A DNA stretch of 64,000 bases from Cadophora sp. MPI-SDFR-AT-0126 (GCA_020747065.1 JAGMVK010000007.1:2604001-2668000); one strand, 5' to 3'; numbered from the stretch's first letter, positions 45,764-60,141 are shown. The notes: generated by a model not told the origin, from the letters alone. Numbers and translations: made by a program.

Positions 45764-46365
45764 CGGGCTGGGAATGGTGACATATCTAATACTAGATTGG
45801 AAAGGGAGCTCGAAAACAGACGGTTTTTACTCATACCATAGTGAGAAGAGCGCATTTCAGTGGGTCTTTAGGATACACAGGTCCGGATTTGCAGCCTTGA
45901 GCATTAGGACTGAAGCAAGCGTCTGGAAATAGGGGGATCGACAATTGCAAGCAGGATGGCTCCTTGTATAGCCAAGCACACATAATTAAGGAAAAATTGT
46001 CTTCTAGAGTTGGCTAAGACCGAACGACGAATCAAGCTAGTCATATAATATTCCAGAATTTTTGATGGTGTCCCGCTAATTGCGAAGGTCCCAAACTTGA
46101 CCCCCTTTAATTAAGCGAACTGGCAGTCCACATCAAAATACTCCAGTTTAGACCCCAACTTACAAGTCAAGATTCAAATCCTCAAATTATATAACAACAG
46201 CTCCCCACTCTGAGATACTACCATAATTCAAATCCCATCACACACAAATATTCGCTTCTTCACATACCTCCTGCAATAAATTCACATCTCAGTCCACACT
46301 TCACTTCACGTCATCAGATCCAACTCTTCACCACATCAATCAAGACCTCAAGTCCAGCATTCAAG
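45764..46365. other. intergenic, promoter of the secreted protein gene
   Basis: AT-rich. The last ~180 bases are a C- and A-rich leader typical of fungal 5' UTRs. No gene was seen. Confidence 0.5.
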
Positions 46366-47592
46366 ATGCAGATCCCACATAGAATTCTCAAGAAGATCTG
46401 CTTCATCCTCTTCCTCCTCGCCATGAGTCCCGGTCTCGCCGCCGCTGCAGTGGTTCCTCAATCAGCCAATCTCCCATCCTGCAAAGACATCGCCTGGGGT
46501 TCAAATATCGATGGCTTCCAAACCAGAATCTGCACTGAACCCTATCCTTCAATGACTACCAATGGTGCACAATCCATGATCACCAAGCGTGACAATAACA
46601 ACATCGTCGATCAGTTCGAACTTATCTTCTCATCTGTCACGCCAAATACCACCGAGACGGGTACGGGTATCTGCATCTCATCCACCAACACCACATCCCC
46701 CTCAGACGAGGATCAAGACCAAGATCAAGCACAAGACTTCACCGAAGATTCCGAGGACACAAACTCCAACAGCACTCTCCAACGCCGCAACCCCTGCGCA
46801 GCCACCTCTCCCCTCCCCTACCGTTCCCAACTCCTCGACCACCCCTCCACCTCCTCCAAAACCTGGTGTTTCCGCCCGGGCCCCACCCCAAACAACAACG
46901 ACATAACCTCACTCTGCCGCAACATCGCGCAGCTCAAGTACTTCGGCGCCCGGGAATCCTCGACGCTGCCCTTCCACGACGATTATGTCGTCCAGCGCGC
47001 CAAGACTTCTCCCTCCTCCTCCTCCTCCTCCTCCACGGTAGGGATGACGAGAGATAATACCACGGTTGGGGTTGAAGCAGGAGGTTCGTGTGTTTGTGTC
47101 GCGGGCCGCGAGAGGACCGCGGGCTTCAAGGTCTGTAACTGTGATCGTTGCGATGCACTGGTGATAAACCGCGGTTTGGCGGATATGTGCAGGACGCTCC
47201 AGTCTCAATGTACATCCCAAGGCTACAGCAGCGGCTACATGAAACCCTCCCCCAAACCCTCTTCCCCTACCAACTCCATCATCTCACTCTTCACCTACCC
47301 CAGCCCCAAAGGTCCAAAAAGCGAACCCATGGAACTCGATCCGATTCTGGGGGTGGAGGGTGCGGTGAGTAGTACGTGTAGGAGTGGAGATGAGGGGAGG
47401 AGAGGGCAGGATTATAGTGGGCCAGTTATTGAGTGTCGGGATTGGGTGGTGGGGAGGTTTAAGGGGGGACGGTGGTGTAGGGATTTGATGAGGGGGGATG
47501 GGGAGAGGGTTTGGGTTAAGGAGAAGGAGGATCCGATGGAGAAGTTGAGGGGGGTTAGTAAGGGGGCGTTCAGTCAGTTTGGGGATAGGTAA
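46366..47592 (+). CDS. secreted Cys-rich protein, paralog of 54929-55934
   Basis: Intronless, 408 residues. A signal peptide (about residues 1-27, ending LAAAAV) is followed by a Thr/Ser/Asp-rich region and a possible Kex2 site (LQRR). The conserved part has PYRSQLLDH, TWCFRPGPTP, then CVCVAGRERTAGFKVCNCDRC, the segment with densest Cys, and GYSSGYMK, ELDPILG and YSGPVIEC. A poly-Ser run encoded by TCC repeats lies near 47012-47035. The Cys and WCF blocks match the broken gene at 54929. Secretion, Cys content and lack of a known family fit an effector-like or cell-wall protein; the role is unknown. Confidence 0.82.
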   Translation: MQIPHRILKKICFILFLLAMSPGLAAAAVVPQSANLPSCKDIAWGSNIDGFQTRICTEPYPSMTTNGAQSMITKRDNNNIVDQFELIFSSVTPNTTETGTGICISSTNTTSPSDEDQDQDQAQDFTEDSEDTNSNSTLQRRNPCAATSPLPYRSQLLDHPSTSSKTWCFRPGPTPNNNDITSLCRNIAQLKYFGARESSTLPFHDDYVVQRAKTSPSSSSSSSTVGMTRDNTTVGVEAGGSCVCVAGRERTAGFKVCNCDRCDALVINRGLADMCRTLQSQCTSQGYSSGYMKPSPKPSSPTNSIISLFTYPSPKGPKSEPMELDPILGVEGAVSSTCRSGDEGRRGQDYSGPVIECRDWVVGRFKGGRWCRDLMRGDGERVWVKEKEDPMEKLRGVSKGAFSQFGDR

Positions 47593-47808
47593 GGATGGTT
47601 GAGTTGATGTGGAGATGGTATGGTGTGGGATGGGGTTTCTTTTATTTCCTTTGTCCAATACTTTGCGGTTGGTGTTTGTCTGTATTCTACGGATTCTTTC
47701 TTCTTGATATGTGGTGTATCTAGTCAGATATCAATCACAATCAATTAACATCGTCACGGACTGTTTACTCGGATTTACAAACACCTTCTCTTTTTAAAGA
47801 GCATGCCT

Positions 47809-50085
47809 TCATGATGCACTCGAACCACCTTCGGTCCAGGCATACCACGGTAGATTTTGTAACTCCCCTATCATAGCGAACTCATCGTATGTGCCATCTC
47901 CATCTCTCCTTCCAGGCCCAACTCCATCACCTCCAAAATCCAGCATCAAATCATCACCAAACCCAAACGCCGCGGCCCCAGTTCCTACACCACCACCCGC
48001 ATCACCAGGCATCACCGCAGTTTCACAACCACTCACAATATTCCCTCCTCCCACCAATACCTGAGTTGAGCTATGCGTGCCTTCATCCATCATATTCTTA
48101 CGTAGTTGCACGAGCACTTGCCACATTTTGGTCGATGCGACGAGACAAGTTGCGAATCTAGAGAAGACGTTGTCGATTTGCCGTTGCGCGCGATCTTTGT
48201 CGTTTTGACGGGTGGCGTGGCGAATGTCGGTTAGAGCGATGGAGGTGGCGAGGAAAGGGACGGGTGTTGAGAAGATCCATTCGCAGTTTAGTGGGGTGAA
48301 GGTGCTGATGTGGTAGGTTATTGCTTCGAGGAGTTCGACGGCGGCGAGGAAGACTCTGGGGAAGCGTTAGTGTGTCCTCTGGGAAGGGCAAAGGAAAGTG
48401 CAAAATGGACTGAAAGGTTCTTACTGGTATCTCTGCGGATCGGAGGGATGCATCTTTGCGTTTTCTGTCTGTCGATGGCGGAGGCAGAGTCTGAGGGTTG
48501 AGAGACGGACTTCGACGAGGGCTGCGATCACTGTCTGAGATGGATTTGTACGATCTATCCTAGCAAGGTATTTCTGATTAAGTGAGGCTTCGACTTGACT
48601 AAGGATACTATGCCGTTTGTCAAAGTCAGTCCCGTCAACAGTAGCGAGCAGCCGCGTCTTGTCAGCTATCTCCCGATGTACAAGAGCAAACGTCGTGTCC
48701 TTGAACCCCAGCGCATTCGGTGGCACTGATGACGGATTTGCAAATCGGCTTGCGTGCCAGTCTCGATCATTTGCGTTTCTGGGTGGCAGACAGTCGGATG
48801 TTGGTGGAAGACATGATTCGGCACCGTAGTATGTTATTGCTTGAGCGTCGAGGACACAGATGTGATTCCATATTCTGGCACGGATCTCCGTTACCCAAGG
48901 CGAGAAGGGGAAATGTCGAGCATCTCGGTGGATGCCCATATTCTGCGCGAGACGGACTGCGATTGCGAGTAGTGGAACTGCATCTTTATAGAGATTTTGT
49001 TGAAAGAGGAAGGTCTGATGCAAGTTAGCTCCTGCCTCTGCCGGGTGGGATGCTTGGGTACCAAGTAATGTAGCAGTGCGCCAAGCCCATGCACCTTTTC
49101 AGTCTTGTGGAAATGTATTCTCGTCAGGGCAACCTGAGTCGAAAGCTTCAATCGAGATAACAAGTCATCCTTTGAGGTCGAAAACGTCCTCTCAACCACT
49201 TCCGAACGCAGGCTATTTACAGTTAAAGTGTAGATCGAGAAGAGCAGTGCTTCGAATTCATGCGGTAGGTGGAAAGTGCCACGTCGATACATGCCCAACT
49301 CCCGAGCAAATAATGACGAGTGGAGAGCTCGCGTAAACGGATTTACAGTCTCGAAGAAGTATTTGCATAGCATATTGCTTTCTTCAAGTGACGGGTGTGC
49401 TAAGCCGAATTCCGAACTGGATAGCGGAGATGGCATCCCTAGTATGGACATCGAAGTCCACTGAGAGGAAATATGATTTCCGGTGATTGGATCGTCAAAT
49501 AATTGTCTTAGATCCTCAACCTGGCGAATAATAAATAAGGGTTGTAAACATCGGAATGGACGGACATACCTCGGTGATCAGACCAGGCCAGAAATCCGAG
49601 TCGAAGTAGGCACTGTAGCCATCCTGAAATAAAATCTGACCAACTGGCGCACCACCTTGGTTCTGATTGGGTGACTTTTCGATGCTGGAGAATGCTGCAG
49701 ATATACCTGGTTGATATTGTTGTGTTCCAGAGGCAGTTAAGGTTGGCGTGGTAGAACCCCTTAGCGACGGATTAGTGAACTCTGGGCTGTTCGTGCCCAA
49801 CCTCCCCGGCGTCGTCTCGCCGACCATCATCGACTTCATCAGCGCCTCCAATCTTTCCAACCTTTCTCGGAGCTCTGCATCTGTTGACATGGCCGCATTG
49901 TTTACATCCCGCGAAGAACCGATCGCGCTGTCACTGCTTTCATACGTGCAGAGTTGTTTGGAGCGGACACAGTTGGAACACGGTCGCATCTTGTCGCAGC
50001 GCACCTTTCGTTTGCGACAGCCGTGACATGGCCGGCCATGTTGCGATGCGGCGCTTCCCTCGCCGTCTCCCTCCTGAGAGTTCAT
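47809..50085 (-). CDS. Zn2Cys6 transcription factor
   Basis: Minus-strand exons 50085-49570, 49520-49062, 49014-48425 and 48355-47809 encode about 703 residues; introns are 47-69 bp and keep phase. The zinc cluster reads RPCHGCRKRKVRC and MRPCSNCVRSKQLC, all six Cys present, followed by a coiled coil (AELRERLERLEALMKSM). The fungal transcription factor domain includes LAIAVRLAQNMGIHRDA and RARIWNHICVLDAQ. The C-terminus is Gly-rich. It may control neighbouring oxidoreductase genes at 50558 and 52500; no binding site was identified. Confidence 0.92.
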
Positions 50086-50557
50086 GAGGGCGGCGAGGAA
50101 CTTTGTTTTCTTCCGATCGAGCGGCTGTTGTATCGTAATGTTGAGCCGAGTCCTGATGGTAGTCAAGTATTATTTAGATTGTACTTCGCGACGCGAGTCT
50201 TGCCTGATGCTCCCACTTCCGTTCTAGACCGTCAGTGTGTCATCATCCTCTGCGGGCCTCACAGGCACTTCCCAGGGATTTATATACGAGCTCAGCTTCA
50301 TTTCCCCAACGCCTTTCTTCGTTTCATCTGATTACGGAAGGCTTAGTCCTCATTCTCCCACCAGCAATGTCCAGTCGAGCTGCCAGAGAATCTGTCGTAT
50401 CCGGATTTTCATCGACCCGTCCCGAACTAAATCCGCGTATGGTTTCACGGCACGGTCATGTTGCGGAAGGTCTCTCGGTGGACCCATTGTTTTGGAAAAG
50501 TGTATTGCTATTCTAACCAGTCCATTGCTAAGCTACCGATTTCAATTTGTCGTCTCT

Positions 50558-51796
50558 TTATTTATCAAATGTAGTCCTGGATGACTGTGTTCCCAGAGTC
50601 TTCACTTCTTCGGCTATCATTGCCGGCAGGCTCTCCTGGAACAGCGGTCTCTTGGCCTTCCATCCCAACTTCTCGATTCGATCAGATCGACTTCTGCAAT
50701 TGCCTCCCCAGATCAAGGGAGCCCATGGGTGCAATGCCGAAGCATCAGCGAGTGAAAGCTTGTCAACATCTGAAGTCTTGATCAAGCCTTGATCGAAAGC
50801 GATCTTCGAGACAGCTTTGGCTACGTCTGCCCATTTCTAATCACTCGTCAGCCATGCGTCCGGAGACCTCCAACTCCTGGACACTTACGAATTGAGCACC
50901 AGCGACGAAATAGTAGCCATCTTGACCCCATTGAGCTGCTCCACCATTTGGTTTCAGAGCCTCCTCGACGAGAAGGATAAAGGCTGAGGCGATGTCATCG
51001 ATATGGGTTTCTGTGCGATATTCAGTATGAACAGCGAAACTCATGGACACGGTGACGTACGATCCCAGATATTTTCTCCGTCGAGGACCTGGAAACCCTT
51101 TCCACGCTTGAGGATAGCCTCGATAAGGAATGGAACTTGGATGCTTCTTTTCTTCAGAGGACCTTGTCCGACACCATGGATCATTGGTGGTGACACTATG
51201 GCGGTAGGAACAGCGAATTTCTTCTGTGCCTCCAGAAGGGCCATGTCAACATCGCGATGGACATGGTTCTCGATCGGAAAAGAGGTAATCTCTTGCAAAT
51301 CGGCGACATCGGAGTACACTTTGGTTGAAGGTTGGCCTGCATCTATTAGCAAATGTTGTAGAACGATCATATAGATACTTACCGAATCCATTGGGAACAT
51401 CATTCAACATTCCGGTGCCACCGACATGGATGAGATACCCCGGACTTGGCTTTCTCTGACTCAATCCCTCGATCAAAGCCAAGACGCCTGGAATATGGTC
51501 TGCAGAAGCAATTTCTGTCCAAGATCAGCACTCATCGGTATCACAAGTAACATGTAGTACTCACGGAGGACAACATCGGCCTTGGATCCTTCCTTGATCA
51601 TCAATTCCTTATCGTCCAAGTCTCCAATGACAGTCTCGATCTTCGGCCAGCGAGCCTTAACGATATCGCTTTGCTCTTGGTTTCTCACGAGGGCAGCGAT
51701 GCTCCACTCTGGGTGTTTTTCGGTTACACGCATGACAGTGTGGCCGCCGACATATCCAGAGACGCCTGTGACAAAAATTCTTGGCGAAGTAGACAT
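50558..51796 (-). CDS. NAD(P)-binding epimerase/NmrA-like protein
   Basis: Minus-strand exons 51796-51565, 51514-51383, 51336-51061, 51010-50889 and 50836-50558 encode 346 residues; four introns of 46-52 bp. The Rossmann start is IFVTGVSGYVGGHTV, followed by AALVRN and VIGDLDD, as in atypical short-chain dehydrogenases. HVGGTGML, IVSPPMIHGVG and THIDDIASAFILLVEEAL fit the nucleoside-diphosphate-sugar epimerase-like group. No clear YxxxK catalytic pair is seen, so it may be a regulator-like or non-classical member. Substrate unknown. Confidence 0.88.
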
Positions 51797-52499
51797 GGTG
51801 TCTGAGATATTGATGCTTGGTACCGGAAATGCTTGGCAGCAGGAAATTATGGGGGCGAAGTCTGATTGGGAGTTTTTGCTGTAAGTGTTGTTGTTGTGAT
51901 GAAGATTTAAATTGATGCTGAATTAATTGTTTTCTCTCAGTGCGCTGAAGCTCACTTATATTCTCGATTTCCACCCCATGTTTGCTTCATTCTATGGTTT
52001 ATGGTTGATCATCGACTCTCTTCCCAGGAACAACAAGCTATATTTCTCAGCAACAATTTCAAAGCGATATCCACGATGCGGCTCTCCTCCACCATCAAGA
52101 TGAGGCTATTCGCAATGCCAAGCTTTGCAGCTCCCAGATGCGGCATAGTCTTTCGCCGAATGTTCGCTGTCTGCGGCGAGGTGCAGAATGACATAACCCG
52201 ATTGAGGACAGTCAGCGAGGTCCCGCCGAAAAGCGAGATGCATGGTTGGTGGGGCTTATTCAGCCTTCTCGCCTCGATGTAAATAACATGCCACTTGTTG
52301 GCACGCGAATGCCGCGAGATTATTCAGAACGTATCTGACGATCATGGCATGGTTCACAGATGAGATGTCTGTGACGACATCGGGTAGAATTATATATATT
52401 CTCCATGATGGAGAGGTTGACGGGATTCTCATCCACAACCAGCAGCAGACAATCCTTCAACTATTTTAGCAAGCATCATTTCCACAAAGTTTTTTCATC

Positions 52500-54021
<1,522 letters not shown>

Positions 54022-54928
54022 TTGCTACGGGATTGGGCATTTTGCGACAGGGAGTGAATTGTGGAGAGATTGATAGAGATTGAAATGATAGAGACACGTA
54101 GAAAACATCTTTTCAAGAATAGGTACGAAAATTGTGTTTAGATTATTCTCAGGGATTCTTTGATAGAGCAAATACAAAACTTCTTATCGGGTTTACTTCC
54201 AGGATTGCAGTTCACTCCCGGGCTGTGCCTCTTGGGACCTTCGATGCGGTTCTAGTGTCGGCTGGCACTTAAGCCAACTGAGCATGATAATAGCGTAGCT
54301 GCTCGAATACTCTAGAAAATGAAATGCTGCGAACAGCTTGCTAGCTGGAAAGTGACGGGATAATTTGAGTATTGTTTGACGATATCGTGTCGATGGTATG
54401 TCCTGCCAACCACAAAGTTCTAGAGGATAGTAAGGCAGAAAGAGGTACTCTCAGTGAGTAGAAAGACATAGAAACTATCGTTCATTTGGAATGGTAGCTG
54501 TTAGGAGACTAGAGAGAAACGGCAGCGGTATTTTTACTGGCGAAAAAAAAGTGTGGGATATAGGTGGCCAAATTTTCGGAAGGCACGTACAAAGTTTACG
54601 AATTATTTAGATCCTTATATCCGGCTAGTATTTTCTCTCTAATGTTTTATATATCGTAATATTTTCCGTGACGGTTGTGGATCGACGGTCTAGTGACGGC
54701 AGCTACTGGTTTTAGGGTGATGACAACATCAGTTCGCTTAATTAGGGGCGGATCAAGGTCAGTCTGAATTCCAATATTGACGAACTTAAATTTATCCGAT
54801 CGATTTCCTAGCTAGGCGCTCTTCTTTCTTAATATTTTGACATTCATCGTCTTTGATAAAATTCGCAAATACTTCCATCGTCATCTCCAAATTGTCCTTT
54901 CTGTCGAACACGTATACCCCACTTCAAA
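54022..54928. other. intergenic, AT-rich, no gene seen
   Basis: About 0.9 kb upstream of the broken secreted-protein gene. The centre is AT-rich (54540-54680). No transposon ends were confirmed. Confidence 0.45.
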
Positions 54929-55934
54929 ATGCAGTTCAGCATCGCCACTATCCTTCTCGGGCTCAGCCTGAGTACCATGGCTGTATCTCTTCCTACAGAG
55001 GAAGATGTGGCCTACCCTGCTTTTTGTAGCGACATCGACCTATCGAGTCAAAACTTGAATGAGTCTAAGCCAATAAACTGTATTGAGCGATTCAGTTCCA
55101 CAAACACTGAAAAAAATCCGCCATTCGATCTTTGGGAATCGTCCAACATCAGTAAAACGTCGGACGAGCTCAAAAACTCTATGGGCACTTGTCTCGCAGA
55201 ATACTCTCAAGACATACCAGTATACTCGAATGAAACCACTGGTATCCAACGCCGCTCACCAAAGAAAGCCAAAAAGCCCTGCAAAACCACCAACTCCCTA
55301 CCGCTCTGACTTCCTCCCAGGCTCCAACTCCAACCAGCGCAAATGGTGTTTCCGCGAAGGTCCCATGCCAACCCGCCGCGACCTCAGCGCACTATCCATG
55401 CTCGCCCAGAATAAATTCGACGACACCTGGAAATATCGTCGAATCTGGCAGATTCAGCGCACCAAATGGGCAAATAAGCAAGTCATGAGCCTAAACGACC
55501 ACTCGGACGAATCCGGCACGTGTTTCTGCGCCATGATCCGCGTGCGGACTGCCGGGTTGAAAATCTGCAATTGCGATAGATGTGATGCGATGGTGCTGAA
55601 TATGGGGATGCATGATCTTGTAGGCACGCTGCAGCATGAGTGTATGAATGAGGGGTATGCGAGTGGGTATGTGAAGACGAAGGATCCGAATGGGCTGTTT
55701 GTTGTGCATGGATTTCCGAGCAGGGAAGGGCTTGTTAAGGAGCATGTGGAGCTGGATCCGGTTCTTGATGCTCCGAGGGTACTTACTAGGACTTGTATAA
55801 GCAATAATGAGTTTGGCAGGAATCAGGATTATACTCGTAAGGTTCTGGAGTGTAAGTGGAAGGACTGGTATGCGAGAACTTGCGCCACTAGAGTCAAGTA
55901 CGGCGCAAATGGCAAGATTATTATCGAGTACTAG
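54929..55934 (+). pseudogene. secreted Cys-rich protein paralog, frameshifted
   Basis: The N-terminal frame 54929-55309 has a signal peptide (MQFSIATILLGLSLSTMAVS) and a likely Kex2 site (IQRR), then stops at 55307-55309. A second frame, shifted at about 55290-55306, continues with YRSDFLPG, KWCFREGPMPT, TCFCAMIRVRTAGLKICNCD and GYASGYVK to a stop at 55932. These blocks match the intact paralog at 46366 in order. No intron keeps both the IQRR...PC segment and the phase; a 49-bp intron from 55159 region signals would remove the conserved site, so I favour a frameshift. Sequencing error is possible. Confidence 0.7.
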
Positions 55935-56376
55935 TTGAGAGTTTCAGATGGGGAATTCAGTCGATTTTGTGGGCGAAGAGGTTGACGTCTTAGTCCCTCG
56001 CATTATTTCTTTGAGTCGTTTGCTGCACTCTACACATTCTTGCGATCCGGTTTAAATCCGGTAGTCTTGGCAGCTACTCAGTGCAGCTTTGGGCTGCTGT
56101 CTGACTCGATGCCTCTCTGTAGATAGATAGCAAGTCTGAATATAGAAATATCCCTGTAAAATGTGTGGAACTTCTTGACGCTTTGCAAGACAGAGCTGAT
56201 GGATAGATAGAACATATGTTCCGCCCACATGAGCGAATTAATCGGTATGGATTGAAGCCACTTTCGCGTTCCATTTGACACATAGATTATCATTGGTAAA
56301 CTCAAATTTTTGAAAGTAAAGTGCTCCAATCTTTTACAAGAAGCATTATCTAATCAATTACAAAGAAAGAGGTCAT
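55935..56376. other. intergenic, convergent gene ends
   Basis: Between the ends of the secreted-protein paralog (+) and the transporter (-). No gene was seen. Confidence 0.5.
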
Positions 56377-58093
56377 CTACAATTGATAGTTCTTGAACTC
56401 CCTAGTCTTGAGCTTCTTCTCAAACATGACATCCAGCTCCTCATAAGTACGACCCATAGTCTCGGGAATACGGAACCAAGCCCAGACGAAAGAGATTGTT
56501 GACAGACCACCTACGATTGCGTTAGCCAATATTTCGGAATGAGGAGAGGGAAGAGCCTACCGAAGAAGAAGCCAAGCTTTCCTCGCATATTTGCCTCGTC
56601 AGGGTTGATCATGTACGGAATTGCAACCGTCATAGCAATACCGCAGACAGCCTGAACCGCCGTAGCAACAGCAATCGTTTTCGCTCGCACTTTCGTGGCC
56701 GATACCTCACAGATAAGCACGAAGCACACTGGCCCGATTGTCAAGTCATAGATGCCGTTCCAGATGACCATGATTGTCGACTGAGCCCAGATCACACCAG
56801 GACGGTTCTCATAGTTGGGAGCGCAGTCGAGGATGGCGATGAGGAACATCATGACTGCGAGGGTGGCAAGACCGCAGCAGTAGATGCGGCGACGACCGAC
56901 TTTGTTGATGAGGAACCAAGAGGCGACAGTACCGCAGAAACCAACAGCTAGATATCCAACACCCATGTCAAAGGCTTTGCTGCCTGGTAGACCAGCAACT
57001 GTGAAATGTCAGTTTGAAACAAGAAATGAAGATTTCCGAAAATACGTACGTTGGAAGAAATAAGTGGCATATCCGACCAAGTAAATTCCGCTGAAGACTT
57101 GGATGGTGTAGACACCGATAGAAATCTCTGTTCGTCTCCAGTTGATTTTCTTGAAGCAATCCAGGTAAGTAGTTCCAGTTTCCATCTCGACTTCGAAATT
57201 GTCAGTCTCGATAATCATAGCCAATGTTGGCTTGACATCCACTCCCTTGGCGGAAAGCTTCTGCAACGACTTCTCGGCATCTTCAATTCTTCCCTTGCGG
57301 ACTAACCACCAAGGTGATTCGGGTGCAAACGGCATTCCGATCAGGATTACCAATGGCCAGAACCATTGTGTAGCAAAAGGCGCCGAGTATGCCCAGTGGG
57401 TATCCAGTCGAGAAGTTCCAGCAATTACACCATTGGCGATGAGCTGACCCATGACGAAGCAGAGATTGATGAATGCAGTCAACACACCACGAAGTGCGAT
57501 CGGACAGACTTCTGAGGCGTATGCAGGAGCAATGGTCGCATAGGTTCCGAGAATGAGACCTCCAAGGAGTTCTCCTGCAAGCAGAACATTCAGTGAACGG
57601 GCGAAAAATTGGATGAAGATGCATCCTGCAGTCAGGATGACACAACCAGCAAAAGTCTATTGCTCTGTTAGAATGAACATTTCGGCAATTTAAGGAGCAG
57701 ATTTACCTTCTTCCGACCCCACCATTCCATCGGATATGCCGCTCCCAAAGCGCCCACGCATTGGCCAATTGGATTTCCCATCCCAAGACCAGTTTGCCAG
57801 GCCGCACTGATGATATACTCGCCCTTGAACAGATATCCGAAATCCTTCTGGAAAGATGGCGTAGCGTACAAGTTGCCGAGCAATTGCGGATCGAATGCTG
57901 TCATGATTATACCGAGCGAGAAGAAGATGGACCATCCGACTGCACCAGGATACAACTTCACGGCCTCAAAGAAGGTCATCTGATGTTCAACTTCCGTAGC
58001 ATGTCGAGCTTCAGATGAACCGAGCACCTTGCTGTCTCCGATAGCGACATCGCGCACCGTATTCTCGACGTCAACTTCACTTGGGGCCCCCAT
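56377..58093 (-). CDS. MFS sugar transporter
   Basis: Plasma-membrane sugar:H+ symporter of the major facilitator superfamily. Minus-strand exons 58093-57707, 57656-57050, 56998-56561 and 56510-56377 encode 521 residues (546 if the 58168 ATG is the start); introns are 50-51 bp. Twelve membrane helices are expected. Family signatures are WWGRKK between helices 2 and 3, PESPWWLVRKGR in the central loop, INWRRTEISIG, and the C-terminal PETMGRTYEELDVMFE. An FFQ-AGL segment fits the alpha-glucoside/maltose permease branch. The exact sugar is unknown. Confidence 0.93.
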
Positions 58094-58168
58094 TGTAGCG
58101 GTTTCGTCTTTCCTTCCTTTGGCGAGAAAATTGCGGGGGGAGGTGAGGGAGGAAAAAGAAAGGACCAT

Positions 58169-59115
58169 GGTGAGCAGACAAGGCCATGTTTATACTTCGT
58201 ATGTCGTCGGACAGACTCCCCAAAGTAGTAAGACCCGGGGAACTTTATCAGCGTGCCTTAGGCGACGGATGATAAGAGGTCAGGATGATTGTTAAATTGA
58301 TAGATCGTGAATGGGTGATTCGAGGATAGTTGCGCCGGTGAACTGGGGCGATCTTCTCCGAACATCCCCACTTTCGCCGGTGGAACGTTGCTATCGCGTT
58401 CTGGCCTGTAACCTCAGACCCCTTCACCAGCAAACATCTCCAGACTCAGGAGTTCATCCAATCTGCCCCACTAGGAATTACCGATACCTTGGTTGAATAT
58501 CTTATCTTCAAAGTTTGTTCGGAAGTCGGCTGGTGTTGTGGGGCGAAGAGGAAAGAAAGTTTGGTCGGTATTGGGGAAAGTGGGGGTTGGCACCCCTGAT
58601 TTCTGACCATATCTGATATCTATGCTGAATTGTAGACGACTCTATGGCTTTACTTACAACGGTCTTTCATTACTTTAAGATTTGAAAGGGATATTGCGAG
58701 CGATTGTTCAAGATGGCCACTTCTCTTCAAGTTCACTCAAGGCGACAAGCAAGGCTTGTTTGTCTTGGAAGATCGCTAAGTTCCATGGCCTTCGGGGGTC
58801 AAATTTCAGACTTTGATTCAGACATTCCTTTATTCACAGCTTTGCATCTTGTTGTAGGTCTCTTTCTCGTGGAAGATAAAATGCGATGTTTATGACATCT
58901 AGCATGATAAATCGATGGATGTGATCACGTGGAATCAATGTCACCTTGCCTATCAAAGTTCCTCTTTGTTTGGGAGAGCTTCGCGAAGGAATGGTCCCTC
59001 TGAATTGGATCAAGACTGCTGTGAGGTTGACAGTGGCAGTTGCATTCTAGGACTCGCGATGACTGGTATATGTCCGTAGCTTCATGGTCCTTCCGTTGGA
59101 TACAAGGTGATCAGA
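58169..59115. other. intergenic, promoter side of the transporter
   Basis: Upstream of the minus-strand transporter. A short frame at 58704-58895 has no support. No gene is called. Confidence 0.5.
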
Positions 59116-60141
59116 TCACCATATGGCAATACATCTAACCTCAACACTCTCCCTCGCCTCCTCGTTCTCCGTCCCCTCTATACTAACGCTAGAATGCATC
59201 ACCCCACCCGCAACACCCCTGTCCTCCTTCTCCGCCTCACTATCAAAAAGCTGAATAACAAGCACTTCATCCGGCTCCTGCTTCTCAATCCAAAACCACT
59301 CATGGCTATCACTCCCATATGCCAAGAACACATCCTCAGGATGTCCCTTCGCGTCTCCAACCTCCCTCACACCACTCGGAAACACCACCTCAAACTCCAC
59401 ATAATCCTCCTTCGGAAAACTCCTACAATCCGACAACGCCAACGGATCTCTCAACACAGTCTTCAAGGGTCGCCAGATACTAAACATAGCCCATCTTGGC
59501 CCGTCATACTTATCTTTCATCTCCTCAGCCATGAACCCCTCCGCCAGCAATCGATCCTCAGCCTCAATGACCTCCTTCGCAAATTCCCTCGTCCTCGGAT
59601 GGTACTTCCTCAGATGCGTCCTCGCCCCTTTGGGCGAATAATCTAGATGCACTTTCGGCGCCGGACTTCCTCCCGCCCCAGCCTTCGTACCCACCATCTT
59701 CGGAAATAGCAACATCTCCTCCTCCGTCTCCTCCCTCGCTAATCCATCAACCTCACTATGCAAGTTCTTCCGCATGACAAGCGAATCTGTCAACACTGTT
59801 TTGGCTCCAGTGATGCGTTTGACCAGCGCTTCGGTTTCCGGAATGTACGTAGATTTTAGGAGACTTTCATTGTTCCAGTCTTGGTGGATAAATGGTGGAG
59901 AGGACATGCTGGCTGGGGAACGAATAGCTGTGAAGCCGTGGGTGGAGAGCTTGTAGGGTGTGTTATCGCCTTGATCAAGTGACGGACGAATGTTGGTCAA
60001 AGGAAGGGAGCGAACGTCGCCGAATTCTGAGAGGGTGGGAAGATGGTAGAAATGAGTGCTCGGTGTTGGAGTGATACCTTTAGATAGGTAGCGGAAGGTG
60101 CCATAGGTTTGGTCAGACGGAGACTCTGAGATACTGCCCAT
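59116..60141 (-). CDS. GA4 desaturase / CmcJ-like family protein
   Basis: Intronless, 341 residues from the ATG at 60141. The central and C-terminal blocks match the fungal CmcJ/GA4-desaturase-like (AsaB/NvfI-type) group: VHLDYSPKGARTHLRKY with the His-x-Asp pair expected at a non-heme iron site, RWAMFSIWRPLKTVLRDPLALSD, SHEWFWIEKQEPDEVLVIQLFDS. Members include Fe(II)/2-oxoglutarate-type oxygenases in fungal secondary metabolism as well as proteins of unknown role. No targeting signal. Assignment is by motif recall, so the exact activity is open. Confidence 0.8.
   Translation of the reverse strand: MGSISESPSDQTYGTFRYLSKGITPTPSTHFYHLPTLSEFGDVRSLPLTNIRPSLDQGDNTPYKLSTHGFTAIRSPASMSSPPFIHQDWNNESLLKSTYIPETEALVKRITGAKTVLTDSLVMRKNLHSEVDGLAREETEEEMLLFPKMVGTKAGAGGSPAPKVHLDYSPKGARTHLRKYHPRTREFAKEVIEAEDRLLAEGFMAEEMKDKYDGPRWAMFSIWRPLKTVLRDPLALSDCRSFPKEDYVEFEVVFPSGVREVGDAKGHPEDVFLAYGSDSHEWFWIEKQEPDEVLVIQLFDSEAEKEDRGVAGGVMHSSVSIEGTENEEARESVEVRCIAIW

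Noticed and set aside
46165..46195. GATTCAAATCC resembling a tRNA T-arm
   Set aside because: No acceptor stem, D-arm or anticodon arm can be built around it.
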